The notes: generated from the letters alone by a model not told the origin. 64,000 nt of DNA from RGIG1902 sp034926865 (GCA_034926865.1 JAYFQP010000003.1:62001-126000); one strand, 5' to 3'; counted from the first letter of the stretch, positions 36,801-45,091 are shown. Made by a program: numbers and translations.

Positions 36801-38848
36801 CTCTTTCAGTTACAAATAAGCCTTCGGGCGTTATCTATGGCGATAACTTTACGCTTGCCACCACGGGGGGGAATGGCGCAGGAGCTGTTACATGGGCTGT
36901 AACAAGCGGATCTTCCGCAACAGTGGACGAGGACACCGGAGCTGTCACAATAACAGGTGTTGACGAAACAACAATCACCGCAACAAAAGCAGCCGACGGC
37001 AACTATACCGATGCCGTAACCGATACTTATACTTTCACTCCTGCAAAGCGGCTGATTACAGTTGAGGCACCTTCAGCCACAGGCGGATGGACAAAGGCCT
37101 ATGATGGCAAAACAGACTTCAATCAATCAATTATTACTGTTGGAAGCATCACGAATAAAGTGGGTTCAGATGCTGTAAATGTGTATGTGCAGAGCGCAGC
37201 TTATGACACGGCGGATATTGGCTCTGGCGATAAAACGCTGACAATAACTTATGCAACAGACGGAACTGACAGCAAATATTATTTGCTGCCCATAGACACC
37301 GTTATTAGCACTGCGTCTATTACTGGCGCATCGCCCACAATTACGCTTAAGAATAAGACTGCAGTATACACTAACAAGATAATCGAGATTGATACGGCAA
37401 ACATTATAGGCGTTACAGATGGAACAACACCAGACGGGCCTATAACCTACACATATTATACAAAAGACTCTTGTATAGATACCGATAAGACAAGTATAGA
37501 TAAATCAGGTGCTCTGGCCCCAGGCGGCGCACCCAAAGCCGCCGGTACTTATTATGTAAAGGCAACAATTGCCACAAGCGGCAATTACGCCGAGGCCACC
37601 AGCGATGCAGTTAAGCTGACAATTTACTATCCTTCCAGCGGGGAGGACAAAGCCATGGCACCTGTGATTGTTGACGGCAAGACGGTTAACATGGGCACAT
37701 CCGAGGTGAAAGATGATACTACCACTGTCAAAGTTGACCAGAATAAGATGACTGAGCAGCTCAAAAGCGCAGGAGACAGCGTGGTAATTCCTATCACTTC
37801 AAAAACAGATACTGCTTCAGCACAGCTTGTGGTCCAGAATATTGAGAATATGGCCCAGCGCAGCATGACACTCACAGTTAAGGCAAATAACGTAAGCTAT
37901 GAAATCCCATCCGAGTCAGTTGATACTGCTGCGATTCTAAAAAGTCTGGGAGCATCCGACTCATCAAAGGTGCCGCTTAATGTAACAATCAGTAAGCTTT
38001 CCAATAAGGCTGTAACGATTAAAGACGGAACCCTTATGGCGCCACCCATTGCATTTACTATCACGGCTACCTACAACGGCAAAAATGTCGAGGTGGATAG
38101 ATTTGAAAGCTATGTTGAGAGAATTATTGAAATCCCCAGCGGTATTGACCCAACAACAATTACAACCGCAGTGGTAGTAGAAGCAAACGGTGCCGAGCGC
38201 CATGTGCCAACCCTAGTGTACTCCGAGGGTGGAAAATGGTTTGCAAAAATAAACTCTATGACAAACTCAACCTATGCTTTGATACAAAACAACGTAAGCT
38301 TTACTGACACCGCAGGGAAATGGTATGTAGCGGTAGTCACGGAAATGGCAAGCCGAAAGGTTATCGGCGGCATTGGTGAAAACATATTCGCAGGTGACAG
38401 AAGCATCACCAGAGCCGAATTCGCAGCCATTCTCATCCGTGCACTGGGCCTTCCAGCCGACGGAACGAGCGGCTTCAGCGACGTTCCCACAGGCGCCTGG
38501 TATTCCGGCTCGGTAGCAACAGCAGCTCAGTATGGCTTAGTTACAGGCAAGGGTGACAACAGGTTTGACCCAGATGATTATATTACTCGGCAGGAAGCAA
38601 TGACTATGCTCCAGCGTGCAGCTAGGCTTACAGACTATTCAGGAACGTCAGGAAGTCTGGAAGGCTTTACTGATGCAGGCAGCGTCGGCGTATGGGCACA
38701 GAGCGCGGCAAAGTGGAACGTCGGCAGCGGCCTAATCGTGGGTTCCGACGGACAGCTCCGGCCCAACGATAACATCTCCCGAGCTGAGAGCGCTACCATC
38801 ATCCTCCGCCTGCTGCAAAAGGCAGGATTGATTGATGTGCGCAGTTAG
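33857..38848 (+). CDS. Secreted SLH-domain surface protein with InlB-type and Ig-like repeats
   Basis: A 1663-residue secreted protein. Signal peptide of about 25 residues (basic MKKR, hydrophobic core, VAHA cleavage). Then InlB B-type repeats (about 118-466; YTITWKKDV...YIFSGWAP and YSFLGWTG units), fibronectin-like repeats (467-800), MBG/Ig-like repeats (about 890-1255), a 220-residue domain of unknown fold, and three SLH domains (about 1480-1663; ITRAEFAAILIRALGL, ITRQEAMTMLQRAARL, ISRAESATIILRLLQ). SLH domains attach to pyruvylated wall polymers. Probably an adhesin or S-layer-associated protein; binding target unknown. AGGGGGA precedes the ATG. Confidence 0.92.
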   Translation: MKKRLLSMVLAVYLVLSLLPNVAHAAYYSPVLMVTLDGDAASPQDLTSNPYIDRFALRFALTESPKGTYKYTGADPIYGDNILCFANQPQYGPLGIWPFYNGAFSVSEDNPFLSVSCYTITYKPGAYGAGTEYKEIAAYNADYKFSGASFTRASYVQTGWTYTDGGNKTVELGQVKNDIAMPTTLYPVWTLASYPVTINVKKDGSAFGAGAPTVTFGTTAGSAVANGTSVGDGTYNIYADGIDTGVVVTVNGSAASVDLNYYTVTFQNDDNTSTLDTQTVLSGQTAAYGGAPLAKASTAQYSYAFSKWVTTQGGAAEATLSNITAVKTVYSSFTPTLQSYTITWKKDVSHIIGTTTVAYGATPAYPDPNNTGYIFSGWAPAIASVTGAATYTATWTLDTYPISYMLNGGTATNPTSYQYTTDVFTLSNPTRAGYSFLGWTGSNGSTAQPSVSIPTGSTGNKTYTANWKADKPASAPDVSIVTARTDKSLTITTETDYEYSVDNGAHWYSSGSGSYTFTELTPDKAYNLVWRIPAVTAGDTSAASDASSPLPVTTKTASASIPTPTPPTIGTGTDKPASGSISISAVEGNEYYISTSATADWSGTPNGYFKAASDGAHKFDHLSPATQYYIHVRVAETDDAMPSASAYAAQYTLPATPLASVVTVDYAEETISFAATYEISTNETFSPPIDSGSTMQADMTYYVRLKAIVGGAPASEAVSFTIPARPAAPSVITADKTKNSITITPVAGLEYKVGSSEWQGSGSFTGLSPNTDYTVYARVKAVSSGSVSFASELYSTTIKTKADGSAGFSLPTISVAPTYDPAQTLADISLQTGWTWSSPTTVPTVINTGYGAVYTPTDTDTVDYSDVIGYAVDGGGKVTITRVVPITVNLAAPTAADFTFSAPASLDFSGTAKPATVMAKGGISGMGAFTARYYLDGVETVPTNAGTYTVKIDIEQGYNYAAASDITDSSWAFTIAKVSQAPLSVTNKPSGVIYGDNFTLATTGGNGAGAVTWAVTSGSSATVDEDTGAVTITGVDETTITATKAADGNYTDAVTDTYTFTPAKRLITVEAPSATGGWTKAYDGKTDFNQSIITVGSITNKVGSDAVNVYVQSAAYDTADIGSGDKTLTITYATDGTDSKYYLLPIDTVISTASITGASPTITLKNKTAVYTNKIIEIDTANIIGVTDGTTPDGPITYTYYTKDSCIDTDKTSIDKSGALAPGGAPKAAGTYYVKATIATSGNYAEATSDAVKLTIYYPSSGEDKAMAPVIVDGKTVNMGTSEVKDDTTTVKVDQNKMTEQLKSAGDSVVIPITSKTDTASAQLVVQNIENMAQRSMTLTVKANNVSYEIPSESVDTAAILKSLGASDSSKVPLNVTISKLSNKAVTIKDGTLMAPPIAFTITATYNGKNVEVDRFESYVERIIEIPSGIDPTTITTAVVVEANGAERHVPTLVYSEGGKWFAKINSMTNSTYALIQNNVSFTDTAGKWYVAVVTEMASRKVIGGIGENIFAGDRSITRAEFAAILIRALGLPADGTSGFSDVPTGAWYSGSVATAAQYGLVTGKGDNRFDPDDYITRQEAMTMLQRAARLTDYSGTSGSLEGFTDAGSVGVWAQSAAKWNVGSGLIVGSDGQLRPNDNISRAESATIILRLLQKAGLIDVRS

Positions 38849-38882
38849 GCAGCACTTAGATATAAAGCCCAAGTTATAAAGC

Positions 38883-38902
38883 CTCATTTTCATTAAAATG
38901 AG
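38883..38902. repeat. Small perfect hairpin after the SLH gene
   Basis: CTCATTTT-CATT-AAAATGAG, 34 bp after the SLH stop, first of three consecutive inverted repeats. Its core sequence (CCTCATTT) recurs in the next, larger palindrome. Confidence 0.7.
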
Positions 38903-38908
38903 TATGTT

Positions 38909-38950
38909 AAAACGCCTCATTTCCAATGTACATTGGAAATGAGGCGTTTT
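38909..38950. terminator. 42-bp perfect palindrome acting as bidirectional terminator
   Basis: A perfect inverted repeat of 21 + 21 bp with no loop, centred at 38929/38930, starting AAAACGCCTC and ending GAGGCGTTTT. The T-tract occurs on both strands, so it can end both the SLH gene (plus) and obgE (minus). Confidence 0.85.
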
Positions 38951-38963
38951 CTGTACTGCTTTT

Positions 38964-38998
38964 GCCAAAAGGACAAGTTCATAACTTGTCCTTTTGGC
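38964..38998. repeat. Perfect 16-bp stem-loop before obgE 3' end
   Basis: GCCAAAAGGACAAGTT and its exact complement around the 3-nt loop CAT. No T-tract follows on either strand, so it is less like a terminator; it may protect the 3' end of the obgE transcript. Confidence 0.7.
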
Positions 38999-39032
38999 TG
39001 CTGCTCATTATTGACTGAACCTTTTATATTGC

Positions 39033-40310
39033 TTAGAAAATATATTCGAACTCAATTCCGCCTACATTGACGGTATCCTTTTCCTGTATTCCCGCTTCTT
39101 CCAGCATATCGAAGACACCGGCTTTACGCAGGACCCTCTCGAAATACATCCTTGATTCATAATCTCCAAAGTTAACGGATGCCACTACCTTATCTACCCA
39201 GGCGCCGGTTACCATATATACGCCGTCTTCAACAGCGATGTTGATATCTCTCTCGCTCTCTGTATCTTCAGGTTCCCCAGCCACTAAGTCAGGCTCATAG
39301 ACCGCTACGGGAGGCAGCTTCTGAAGCTCTCTGTATATCAGGCCAATCAGTTCTTTTATACCCTGACCGGAGGCGGCCGAGATGCTTGTGAATAAATATC
39401 CCTCTTCTTCTGCCTTTGCCCTGAGTCTCTCAAGATTGTCGCTTTCCGCAGGAAGAATATCAAGCTTATTGGCTACGACTATCTGAGGCCTTTTAGCAAG
39501 CTCAGGGCTGTATCCGGCTAGCTCCCCATTGATGGCAGCAAAATCCTCCAAAGGGTCTCTGTCTTCGCTGCCAGATACGTCTATTATATGGACGAGTAGA
39601 CGGCAGCGGTCAATATGACGCAAAAAGTCATGCCCCAGACCCGCGCCTCCGGCTGCTCCTTCAATTATTCCGGGTATATCCGCCATAACAAACGATGCAC
39701 CCTCGTCGACATAAACTACGCCGAGGTTTGGGCTGAGCGTTGTGAAATGGTAATTGGCAATTTTAGGCCTTGCGGCCGAACACATGGACAAAAGAGTTGA
39801 TTTTCCGACATTGGGGAACCCAACAAGCCCTACATCTGCTATCAGCTTAAGCTCAAGGATGAGACTCAGCTCCTGACCCTCCAGGCCAGGCTTTGCAAAG
39901 CGCGGAGCCTGACGGGTTGGCGTGGCAAAATGGGTGTTTCCCCACCCCCCGCGGCCTCCCTTTGCGGCCACAAACGGTTCGTTATCAGACATATCCCGGA
40001 TAAGCCTGCCTGTTTCAGCCTCTTTGATAAGCGTACCGCGGGGCACCTTTATAACGGTATTCTTGCCATCCTTGCCAAAGCTCTTTTTTGTTCCGCCCAT
40101 TTCGCCGTCCTGGGCGATATATTTGCGCTTCATTCGGAAATCAAGCAGAGTGGAAAGATTATCATCCACTATAAAGATAATGCTTCCTCCCTTTCCGCCG
40201 TCTCCTCCGTCGGGCCCTCCTGCGGCGACATACTTTTCGCGGTGAAAGGATACCATGCCGTCGCCGCCTCTGCCCGACTTGATTTTGATTTTTACAAGAT
40301 CAACAAACAT
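39033..40310 (-). CDS. obgE: GTPase ObgE/CgtA
   Basis: Ribosome-assembly and stress GTPase. Glycine-rich Obg fold (FVDLVKIKIKSGRGGDGMVSF, residues 1-158), GTPase domain with GFPNVGKSTLL, DIPGIIEGA and NKLD, and the C-terminal OCT domain seen in Firmicutes (about 345-425). Start 40310 (MFVDLV) follows GGAG by 6 nt; upstream in-frame codons lack support. Ends the rplU-rpmA-obgE group. Confidence 0.96.
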   Translation of the reverse strand: MFVDLVKIKIKSGRGGDGMVSFHREKYVAAGGPDGGDGGKGGSIIFIVDDNLSTLLDFRMKRKYIAQDGEMGGTKKSFGKDGKNTVIKVPRGTLIKEAETGRLIRDMSDNEPFVAAKGGRGGWGNTHFATPTRQAPRFAKPGLEGQELSLILELKLIADVGLVGFPNVGKSTLLSMCSAARPKIANYHFTTLSPNLGVVYVDEGASFVMADIPGIIEGAAGGAGLGHDFLRHIDRCRLLVHIIDVSGSEDRDPLEDFAAINGELAGYSPELAKRPQIVVANKLDILPAESDNLERLRAKAEEEGYLFTSISAASGQGIKELIGLIYRELQKLPPVAVYEPDLVAGEPEDTESERDINIAVEDGVYMVTGAWVDKVVASVNFGDYESRMYFERVLRKAGVFDMLEEAGIQEKDTVNVGGIEFEYIF

Positions 40311-40443
40311 ATTTTTCTCCGTTCGAGGGCGCAAAGGCCCGATTAATTATTATGTTCTGATGTTTTAAACAAACTTATTATTCCCAAAATGACGAAAAGG
40401 AACGGACGTTATTCGCCCGTTCCTTCAAAGAATCATGATCCTA

Positions 40444-40698
40444 TTACTGGGGATAGACCGAAACCTTCTTGCGGTCTTTTCCAAGTCTTTCAAAACGCAC
40501 GCTGCCGTCTGCGAGGGCAAAAAGCGTATCGTCGCTTCCGCGGCCTACATTGGTGCCGGGATGGATCTTTGTTCCCCTCTGCCTGACGAGGATATTGCCG
40601 GCCAGGACGAACTGGCCGTCGCCGCGCTTGGCGCCCAGGCGTTTGGACTCTGAGTCACGACCATTCTTAGTGGAGCCGCCGCCTTTTTTATGAGCCAT
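40444..40698 (-). CDS. rpmA: 50S ribosomal protein L27
   Basis: An 84-residue L27 (GGGSTKNGRDSESKRLG core) that reaches the peptidyl-transferase centre. It begins directly with MAHKKGGG: it lacks the short N-terminal extension that most Firmicutes L27 carry and that the Prp protease removes. There is no prp (ysxB) gene in the 48-bp gap to rplU. Both losses are consistent with each other. Confidence 0.97.
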   Translation of the reverse strand: MAHKKGGGSTKNGRDSESKRLGAKRGDGQFVLAGNILVRQRGTKIHPGTNVGRGSDDTLFALADGSVRFERLGKDRKKVSVYPQ

Positions 40699-40746
40699 TA
40701 TTTACACCTCCGTTTGAGTTGAGTTATATAACAAATATAATATTTC

Positions 40747-41040
40747 TTACGCCTCGATCTTTTCGATGACAACCTTTGTATAGGGCTGTCTGTGACCCTG
40801 ACGCTTTCTGTAATTCTTCTTTGCCTTGTATTTGAAGACCATGATCTTCTTCTGCTTGCCGGTCTTGGCAACCTTGCCGGTCACTTTGCCCGAGCCGATG
40901 GAAACCTTGCCTTCGGAACCTGTCATAAGAGCATCAAAGCTGAGCTCTGCTCCGTCCTCCATATCGAGCTTCTCGACATAGATGGTATCGCCCTCGGAAA
41001 CCTTATACTGTTTCCCGCCGGTAACGATTACTGCGTACAT
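40747..41040 (-). CDS. rplU: 50S ribosomal protein L21
   Basis: A 97-residue L21 with MYAVIVTGGKQYKV at the start and the RKRQGHRQPYTKV C-terminal signature. The ATG at 41040 is preferred; the GTG at 41049 lies in the AGAGGTG ribosome site. Expressed from a strong promoter through a structured leader. Confidence 0.97.
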   Translation of the reverse strand: MYAVIVTGGKQYKVSEGDTIYVEKLDMEDGAELSFDALMTGSEGKVSIGSGKVTGKVAKTGKQKKIMVFKYKAKKNYRKRQGHRQPYTKVVIEKIEA

Positions 41041-41049
41041 TCCTTGCAC

Positions 41050-41134
41050 CTCTCCTTCATTATGGGCTCGCTCCTAGGGTGAGCCAATGGCTGCTTGTGC
41101 ATATGACAAAACATACGCACCCATTCAATGCGGC
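41050..41134 (-). ncRNA. Ribosomal protein L21 leader (autoregulatory RNA)
   Basis: The rplU 5' leader is folded: stem GTGCGTATG/CATATGCAC, then GGCTC/GAGCC just before the ribosome site. Position directly before rplU and this architecture match the L21 leader class known from Firmicutes, which is thought to bind L21. I call the class from shape and position, not from a covariance search. Confidence 0.6.
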
Positions 41135-41140
41135 TATGTG

Positions 41141-41169
41141 AGTATATCATTTCGCCCTGAACTTGTCAA
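41141..41169 (-). promoter_or_regulatory. Strong sigma-A promoter of rplU-rpmA-obgE
   Basis: TTGACA (41164-41169), 17-nt spacer, TATACT (41141-41146) on the minus strand, close to consensus as expected for a ribosomal operon. Confidence 0.85.
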
Positions 41170-41204
41170 GGTTTTATGACCTTTTTTTGACAAATATTCC
41201 GTGG

Positions 41205-42416
41205 TTATTCCTGTCTTCTTACATATACTGGGCCTTTTGTCCATTCACGACCCTTTTGGAGGTTCATAAAGCCCGGCAAAGCCATATCGTAGGCCGATGC
41301 GGCCCTTGCCTCAAGCTCAAACTCAGCCAAAGAATCATGCGGCAATTTTTTTGCCGAAGCGGGTTTAGTTATAAATGCAAATCCCTCTCGATCTTCAATA
41401 GCTGAAAGAACTTCTCTGCCTTTATTGTTGAAAGCCAGCACCCTTGTAAATGTCGGCAGTGTCCTGCCTCTTGCCTCTATACCCAAAAAAGCACAGTAGA
41501 GCATCCGCCTTATGCGCGAATGTGCATAGCGCTTTGTCTTTGCAAGGTCACATATCTCATCAAATGTCCTGCCCTTCTCTATTGCAGAAGCAAGGCGGTA
41601 TTCTATCCCCTCTGAGGCATCTGGCAGGCTTGCAATGTCCTCAATCTTCTGCCTTGAAAGCACCGCCGTAATTGCACAGTCCAGCCTTGATATATCGGCC
41701 ATCACTAACCCTTCATCATTGGCTTTCAGCAAAATATCAAGGGACTGCTTTGGCATATACTGCCCAAGCTCGCTGGTATTACCCGCTCTTATGGCCTTTC
41801 GAAGGTAAGAGGCCGAAGCAATGCCATCCAGCGCCATATCACCGTCATGCACAGACCCCGCTCTTGGAATGGCAATTGGCTCCATGCCGGCATTTTGCTC
41901 GATGACAGCCCTTATATACTCTACCCCGAGTATGTTATTGGGTTTTGATATTATGGCTGAACGCTCTTTTATTCTCTTAAAAAGCTCCCTCTCCCGTGCA
42001 AGCGCAAAAGAAAGGCCCTCTTGCATATTTTTTATTGTACCCTCGATAACGCTCTTTTCAAGGATAAGATTAGCAATTTCCAACAGCTTAGCAGTATCTT
42101 CATCCTCTGCTCCAAAGGATATATACCGAGCACCAGCCATTGTGAGAATGTGCACAGCGCCGTCAGCAAAGCCTTGCGCTGAGGAAAGGCTATAACGCAG
42201 AGGAAGCGACAAAACAAGGTCTGCCCCGCATCTGACTGCCGCCTCCGCTCTTAGACTCTTATTCATTATGGCGGCCTCTCCTCTCTGGATAAAGTCACCA
42301 GACATGCAGCACACTATAGCGGTATCTGCCCCCAATAGCTCTCTCGTTCTGGCTATCTGGTATAAATGACCGTTATGAAAAGGGTTATATTCGACTGTAA
42401 TACCGCAAATTTTCAT
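41205..42416 (-). CDS. tmcAL: tRNA(Met) cytidine acetate ligase TmcAL
   Basis: Acetylates C34 of elongator tRNA(Met) using acetate and ATP. The nucleotidyltransferase-like start GITVEYNPFHNGHLYQI (HxGH motif) and SGDFIQRGEAAI are diagnostic of the YlbM family; 403 aa is normal. GGAG lies 6 nt before the ATG. Divergent from ackA; both enzymes handle acetate, so the shared 118-bp control region may be meaningful. Confidence 0.94.
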   Translation of the reverse strand: MKICGITVEYNPFHNGHLYQIARTRELLGADTAIVCCMSGDFIQRGEAAIMNKSLRAEAAVRCGADLVLSLPLRYSLSSAQGFADGAVHILTMAGARYISFGAEDEDTAKLLEIANLILEKSVIEGTIKNMQEGLSFALARERELFKRIKERSAIISKPNNILGVEYIRAVIEQNAGMEPIAIPRAGSVHDGDMALDGIASASYLRKAIRAGNTSELGQYMPKQSLDILLKANDEGLVMADISRLDCAITAVLSRQKIEDIASLPDASEGIEYRLASAIEKGRTFDEICDLAKTKRYAHSRIRRMLYCAFLGIEARGRTLPTFTRVLAFNNKGREVLSAIEDREGFAFITKPASAKKLPHDSLAEFELEARAASAYDMALPGFMNLQKGREWTKGPVYVRRQE

Positions 42417-42430
42417 TGTTTCTCCAAAAT

Positions 42431-42461
42431 ACTGTTGTAAACCCGCGAAAACTGTTGTAAA
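42431..42461. repeat. Two ACTGTTGTAAA repeats 20 bp apart in the tmcAL-ackA control region
   Basis: ACTGTTGTAAA occurs at 42431-42441 and 42451-42461, an exact two-turn spacing. Located between divergent tmcAL and ackA, so a regulator site is plausible; the regulator is unknown. Confidence 0.5.
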
Positions 42462-42534
42462 ATAAATTGGTATTGCAATTATATAATAAATTAATTATTT
42501 ATTCAACAAATAATCATAGGAGTGTGTTTAAGCA

Positions 42535-43731
42535 ATGAATATCCTGGTCATAAACGCCGGCAGTTCTTCCCTCAAATATCAGCTTTTTGATATGAAGACG
42601 AAGGAAGTCCGTGCCAAAGGTCTCTGTGAAAGAATCGGCATCGACGGCAAATATAAACATGAAGCCAACGGCAAAAAGGCTTCCGGAGATACCCCCATGG
42701 CTACCCATGCAGACGCCATCCGCCATCTTACAAAGATGCTTCTTGACAAAGAATACGGCGTCATTAAGAGCATGAGCGAGATCGACGCTGTCGGCCACAG
42801 AGTTCTCCACGGCGGGCAGAAATTCTCTGAGTCCGTCCTGGTAAACGACAAGGTCATTGAAGCTATTGAGGAATGTATCCCTCTTGGCCCTCTTCACAAT
42901 CCTGCCAACCTCATGGGTATCAATGCATGCGAAGACGTTATGCCCGGCGTTCCTCAGGTTGCCGTTTTTGATACAGCTTTCCATCAGAGCATGCCCAAGA
43001 GCTCTTATGTATATGCCATCCCCTATGAGTATTACGAGAAGTACGGCGTACGCCGCTACGGCTTCCACGGAACATCGCACCGCTATGTTTCGGCAGAGGC
43101 CATCAAGCTTCTCGGCGGCAAGGCCGAAGGCACAAAGGTTATCACCTGCCACCTTGGCAACGGATCTTCTCTGGCCGCAGTAAAAGACGGCAAATGCTTC
43201 GACACCTCCATGGGCCTTACTCCTCTTGAGGGTGTTCCCATGGGCACACGCTCCGGCAGCATGGACCCCGCAATAGTTGAGTTCATCGCCAACAAGGAGA
43301 ATATTTCGGCATCCGAAACCCTGACAATGCTCAACAAGAAGTCTGGCGTTCTGGGAATCTCCGGCGTTTCATCCGACTTCAGAGATCTTGACGAAGCCGC
43401 TGCAAAGGGCAACGAAAAAGCTCAGCTTGCTCTCGATATATTCGCCTATAATGTAAAGAAATATATCGGCTCTTATATGGCTGCTCTGGGCGGAGCAGAC
43501 GCCATCGTATTCACAGCCGGCCTTGGAGAGAACTCGGCCGATATGAGAGCAAAGATCACAAATGGCCTTGAATACCTCGGCATTGAGATAGACCATCAGA
43601 AGAACGCCGTAAGAGGCACAGTGGACATCACAGGTAAGAACTCCAAGGTTAAGGTCTTTGTCATCCCCACAAACGAAGAGCTTGTCATCGCCTCGGACAC
43701 ACAGGCGATCGTTTCGGCTCTCGGCAAATAA
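42535..43731 (+). CDS. ackA: Acetate kinase
   Basis: Converts acetyl-phosphate and ADP to acetate and ATP. It shows the N-terminal LVINAGSSSLKYQLFD, the FHGTSHRYVS motif, HLGNGSSLAA and GLGENSADMR of the acetate/sugar kinase superfamily; 398 aa is normal. The partner pta is not adjacent, unlike many Clostridia. AGGAGTG precedes the ATG, and a strong terminator follows. Confidence 0.97.
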   Translation: MNILVINAGSSSLKYQLFDMKTKEVRAKGLCERIGIDGKYKHEANGKKASGDTPMATHADAIRHLTKMLLDKEYGVIKSMSEIDAVGHRVLHGGQKFSESVLVNDKVIEAIEECIPLGPLHNPANLMGINACEDVMPGVPQVAVFDTAFHQSMPKSSYVYAIPYEYYEKYGVRRYGFHGTSHRYVSAEAIKLLGGKAEGTKVITCHLGNGSSLAAVKDGKCFDTSMGLTPLEGVPMGTRSGSMDPAIVEFIANKENISASETLTMLNKKSGVLGISGVSSDFRDLDEAAAKGNEKAQLALDIFAYNVKKYIGSYMAALGGADAIVFTAGLGENSADMRAKITNGLEYLGIEIDHQKNAVRGTVDITGKNSKVKVFVIPTNEELVIASDTQAIVSALGK

Positions 43732-43746
43732 GAAATACTAACAGCT

Positions 43747-43788
43747 ATAAAAGGCGCGGGGCTGATGCCCCGCGCCTTAATTTTATTT
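43747..43788. terminator. Bidirectional terminator between ackA and a GNAT gene
   Basis: 12-bp perfect stem AAGGCGCGGGGC, loop TGAT, with T-rich flanks on both strands; genes converge here. Confidence 0.88.
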
Positions 43789-43790
43789 GT

Positions 43791-44270
43791 TTATAGCGTC
43801 ATTTCAAGCTCAAGCTCGTCTGAAAGAGGAATGCCGTTGCCGCCTGTAAGCGGAATATATGGTTTAAGAGCCCTTACGTAGTCCATGGCATTCACATAAA
43901 GCTTTTTCAGGTGGAATCCCCGTTTTTGATAAAACCCCAACGCGTTCAGGTTATCATTAGTTGTCACCACTCTTATTGTTCCACAGCCAGAGCTTTTTGC
44001 TATTTTCTTTAAATGCTCTATTAGCTGAGTTCCTATGCCGTGTTTTTCCTGCACGGCACAGAGCATCAGTATCTCGCAGACACCCTCCTGTATTTTATAC
44101 ATCAAGGCACCCTGTATACTGCCCTGTTCGTCTTCGGCTATCAAGCCCTGTTCAAGCTTTACGTCGAAAACCTCGCCTTCTCTCAGAACCACAAGCGTAT
44201 ATCCCCAGTATTCCTCGAGAAATCTGTCAGCCCTTTCCCTGTCTTTGCCTTCGATCATTTTTATTATCAT
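43791..44270 (-). CDS. GNAT family N-acetyltransferase
   Basis: A 159-residue acetyltransferase. Core motif AVQEKHGIGTQLIEHLKKIA and the later TTNDNLNALGFYQKRGF are typical. Substrate unknown. GGGAAGAAATAT precedes the ATG. The tail (about 130-159) is hydrophobic-acidic and unassigned. Confidence 0.86.
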   Translation of the reverse strand: MIIKMIEGKDRERADRFLEEYWGYTLVVLREGEVFDVKLEQGLIAEDEQGSIQGALMYKIQEGVCEILMLCAVQEKHGIGTQLIEHLKKIAKSSGCGTIRVVTTNDNLNALGFYQKRGFHLKKLYVNAMDYVRALKPYIPLTGGNGIPLSDELELEMTL

Positions 44271-44309
44271 ATATTTCTTCCCAGCTTCTTTTTCAAATCA
44301 CACTTCATA

Positions 44310-45046
44310 TTAACCTGCGTTTATATGCTCAAGACAAGCCTCAAGGGCATCGCCGTCGGTATAAATATCCGGAGTTACCCCTTTTTCCTGATTGCAGGAA
44401 CCGTCAGGATTAAGGATATATGTGACACGGTATATGAACAGAAGCTTTGTGTTGGGCATCTGCGACCATATAGGCGTGATACCTCCGCCATCTCCCTCAG
44501 TAGTGCTTCCTACGATAGTTGCAAAGCCGCTGTCTTTGCAAAAGGAAACAAACTGATCAGCCGCTGAATAAACACTGCCATTAACAAGAAGAAATACTTT
44601 TCCGTCAAAATCAATGCCCCAATCCACTGGCTCCACAGAAACCCCGGTTCTTCCCATAACCATGCCATCAATATCGCTTTTGTTTAATTCAGGCCAATCA
44701 GGCAGCTTACCTGCCTCCGCATATGTTCCTTCTGTAGCAAAATTAGATATTCGGTTACGATAATCAGAGCCGACTTTTATAAAATAGAAAGTGTTATAAT
44801 CTATAGGTTTTGATATAAGAGGACCTACAATATTACTGGCCCAGTAACTGCCGTTGCCCCCCTGATTAGAACGTATTCATCCTTTGTAAGAGTTTTAAAC
44901 CTATCCGGCGGATTTTCATAGCGAAGATAATCAGATACAAAATTCCAGCCTGAAATTATAAGAAGTGCCAAGACGAAAATACCCACTGCAAGACTCCGGT
45001 TTTTATTGCCGGATACATCCGATTCGGATATGCGCAAAAACAACAT
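44310..45046 (-). pseudogene. Decayed S41 family peptidase (N-terminally truncated, frameshifted)
   Basis: Two frames make one interrupted protein. The upstream part (44825-45046) has one membrane helix and ends TKDEYVLIR. The downstream frame is open from about 44860 to 44310 and carries the S41 core, with the catalytic serine in NGSVYSAADQF and GSTTEGDGGG. They join at a six-G tract (reads as six C on the plus strand, about 44856-44861): one extra G would restore RGGNGSYWAS. Even repaired (about 245 aa) it lacks the usual N-terminal half of S41 proteins. Could also be a sequencing error at the homopolymer. Confidence 0.8.
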
Positions 45047-45091
45047 CTCCTATCATAGAACTCACAAATAGGCTTTGCCCTAAAGCCGGTT

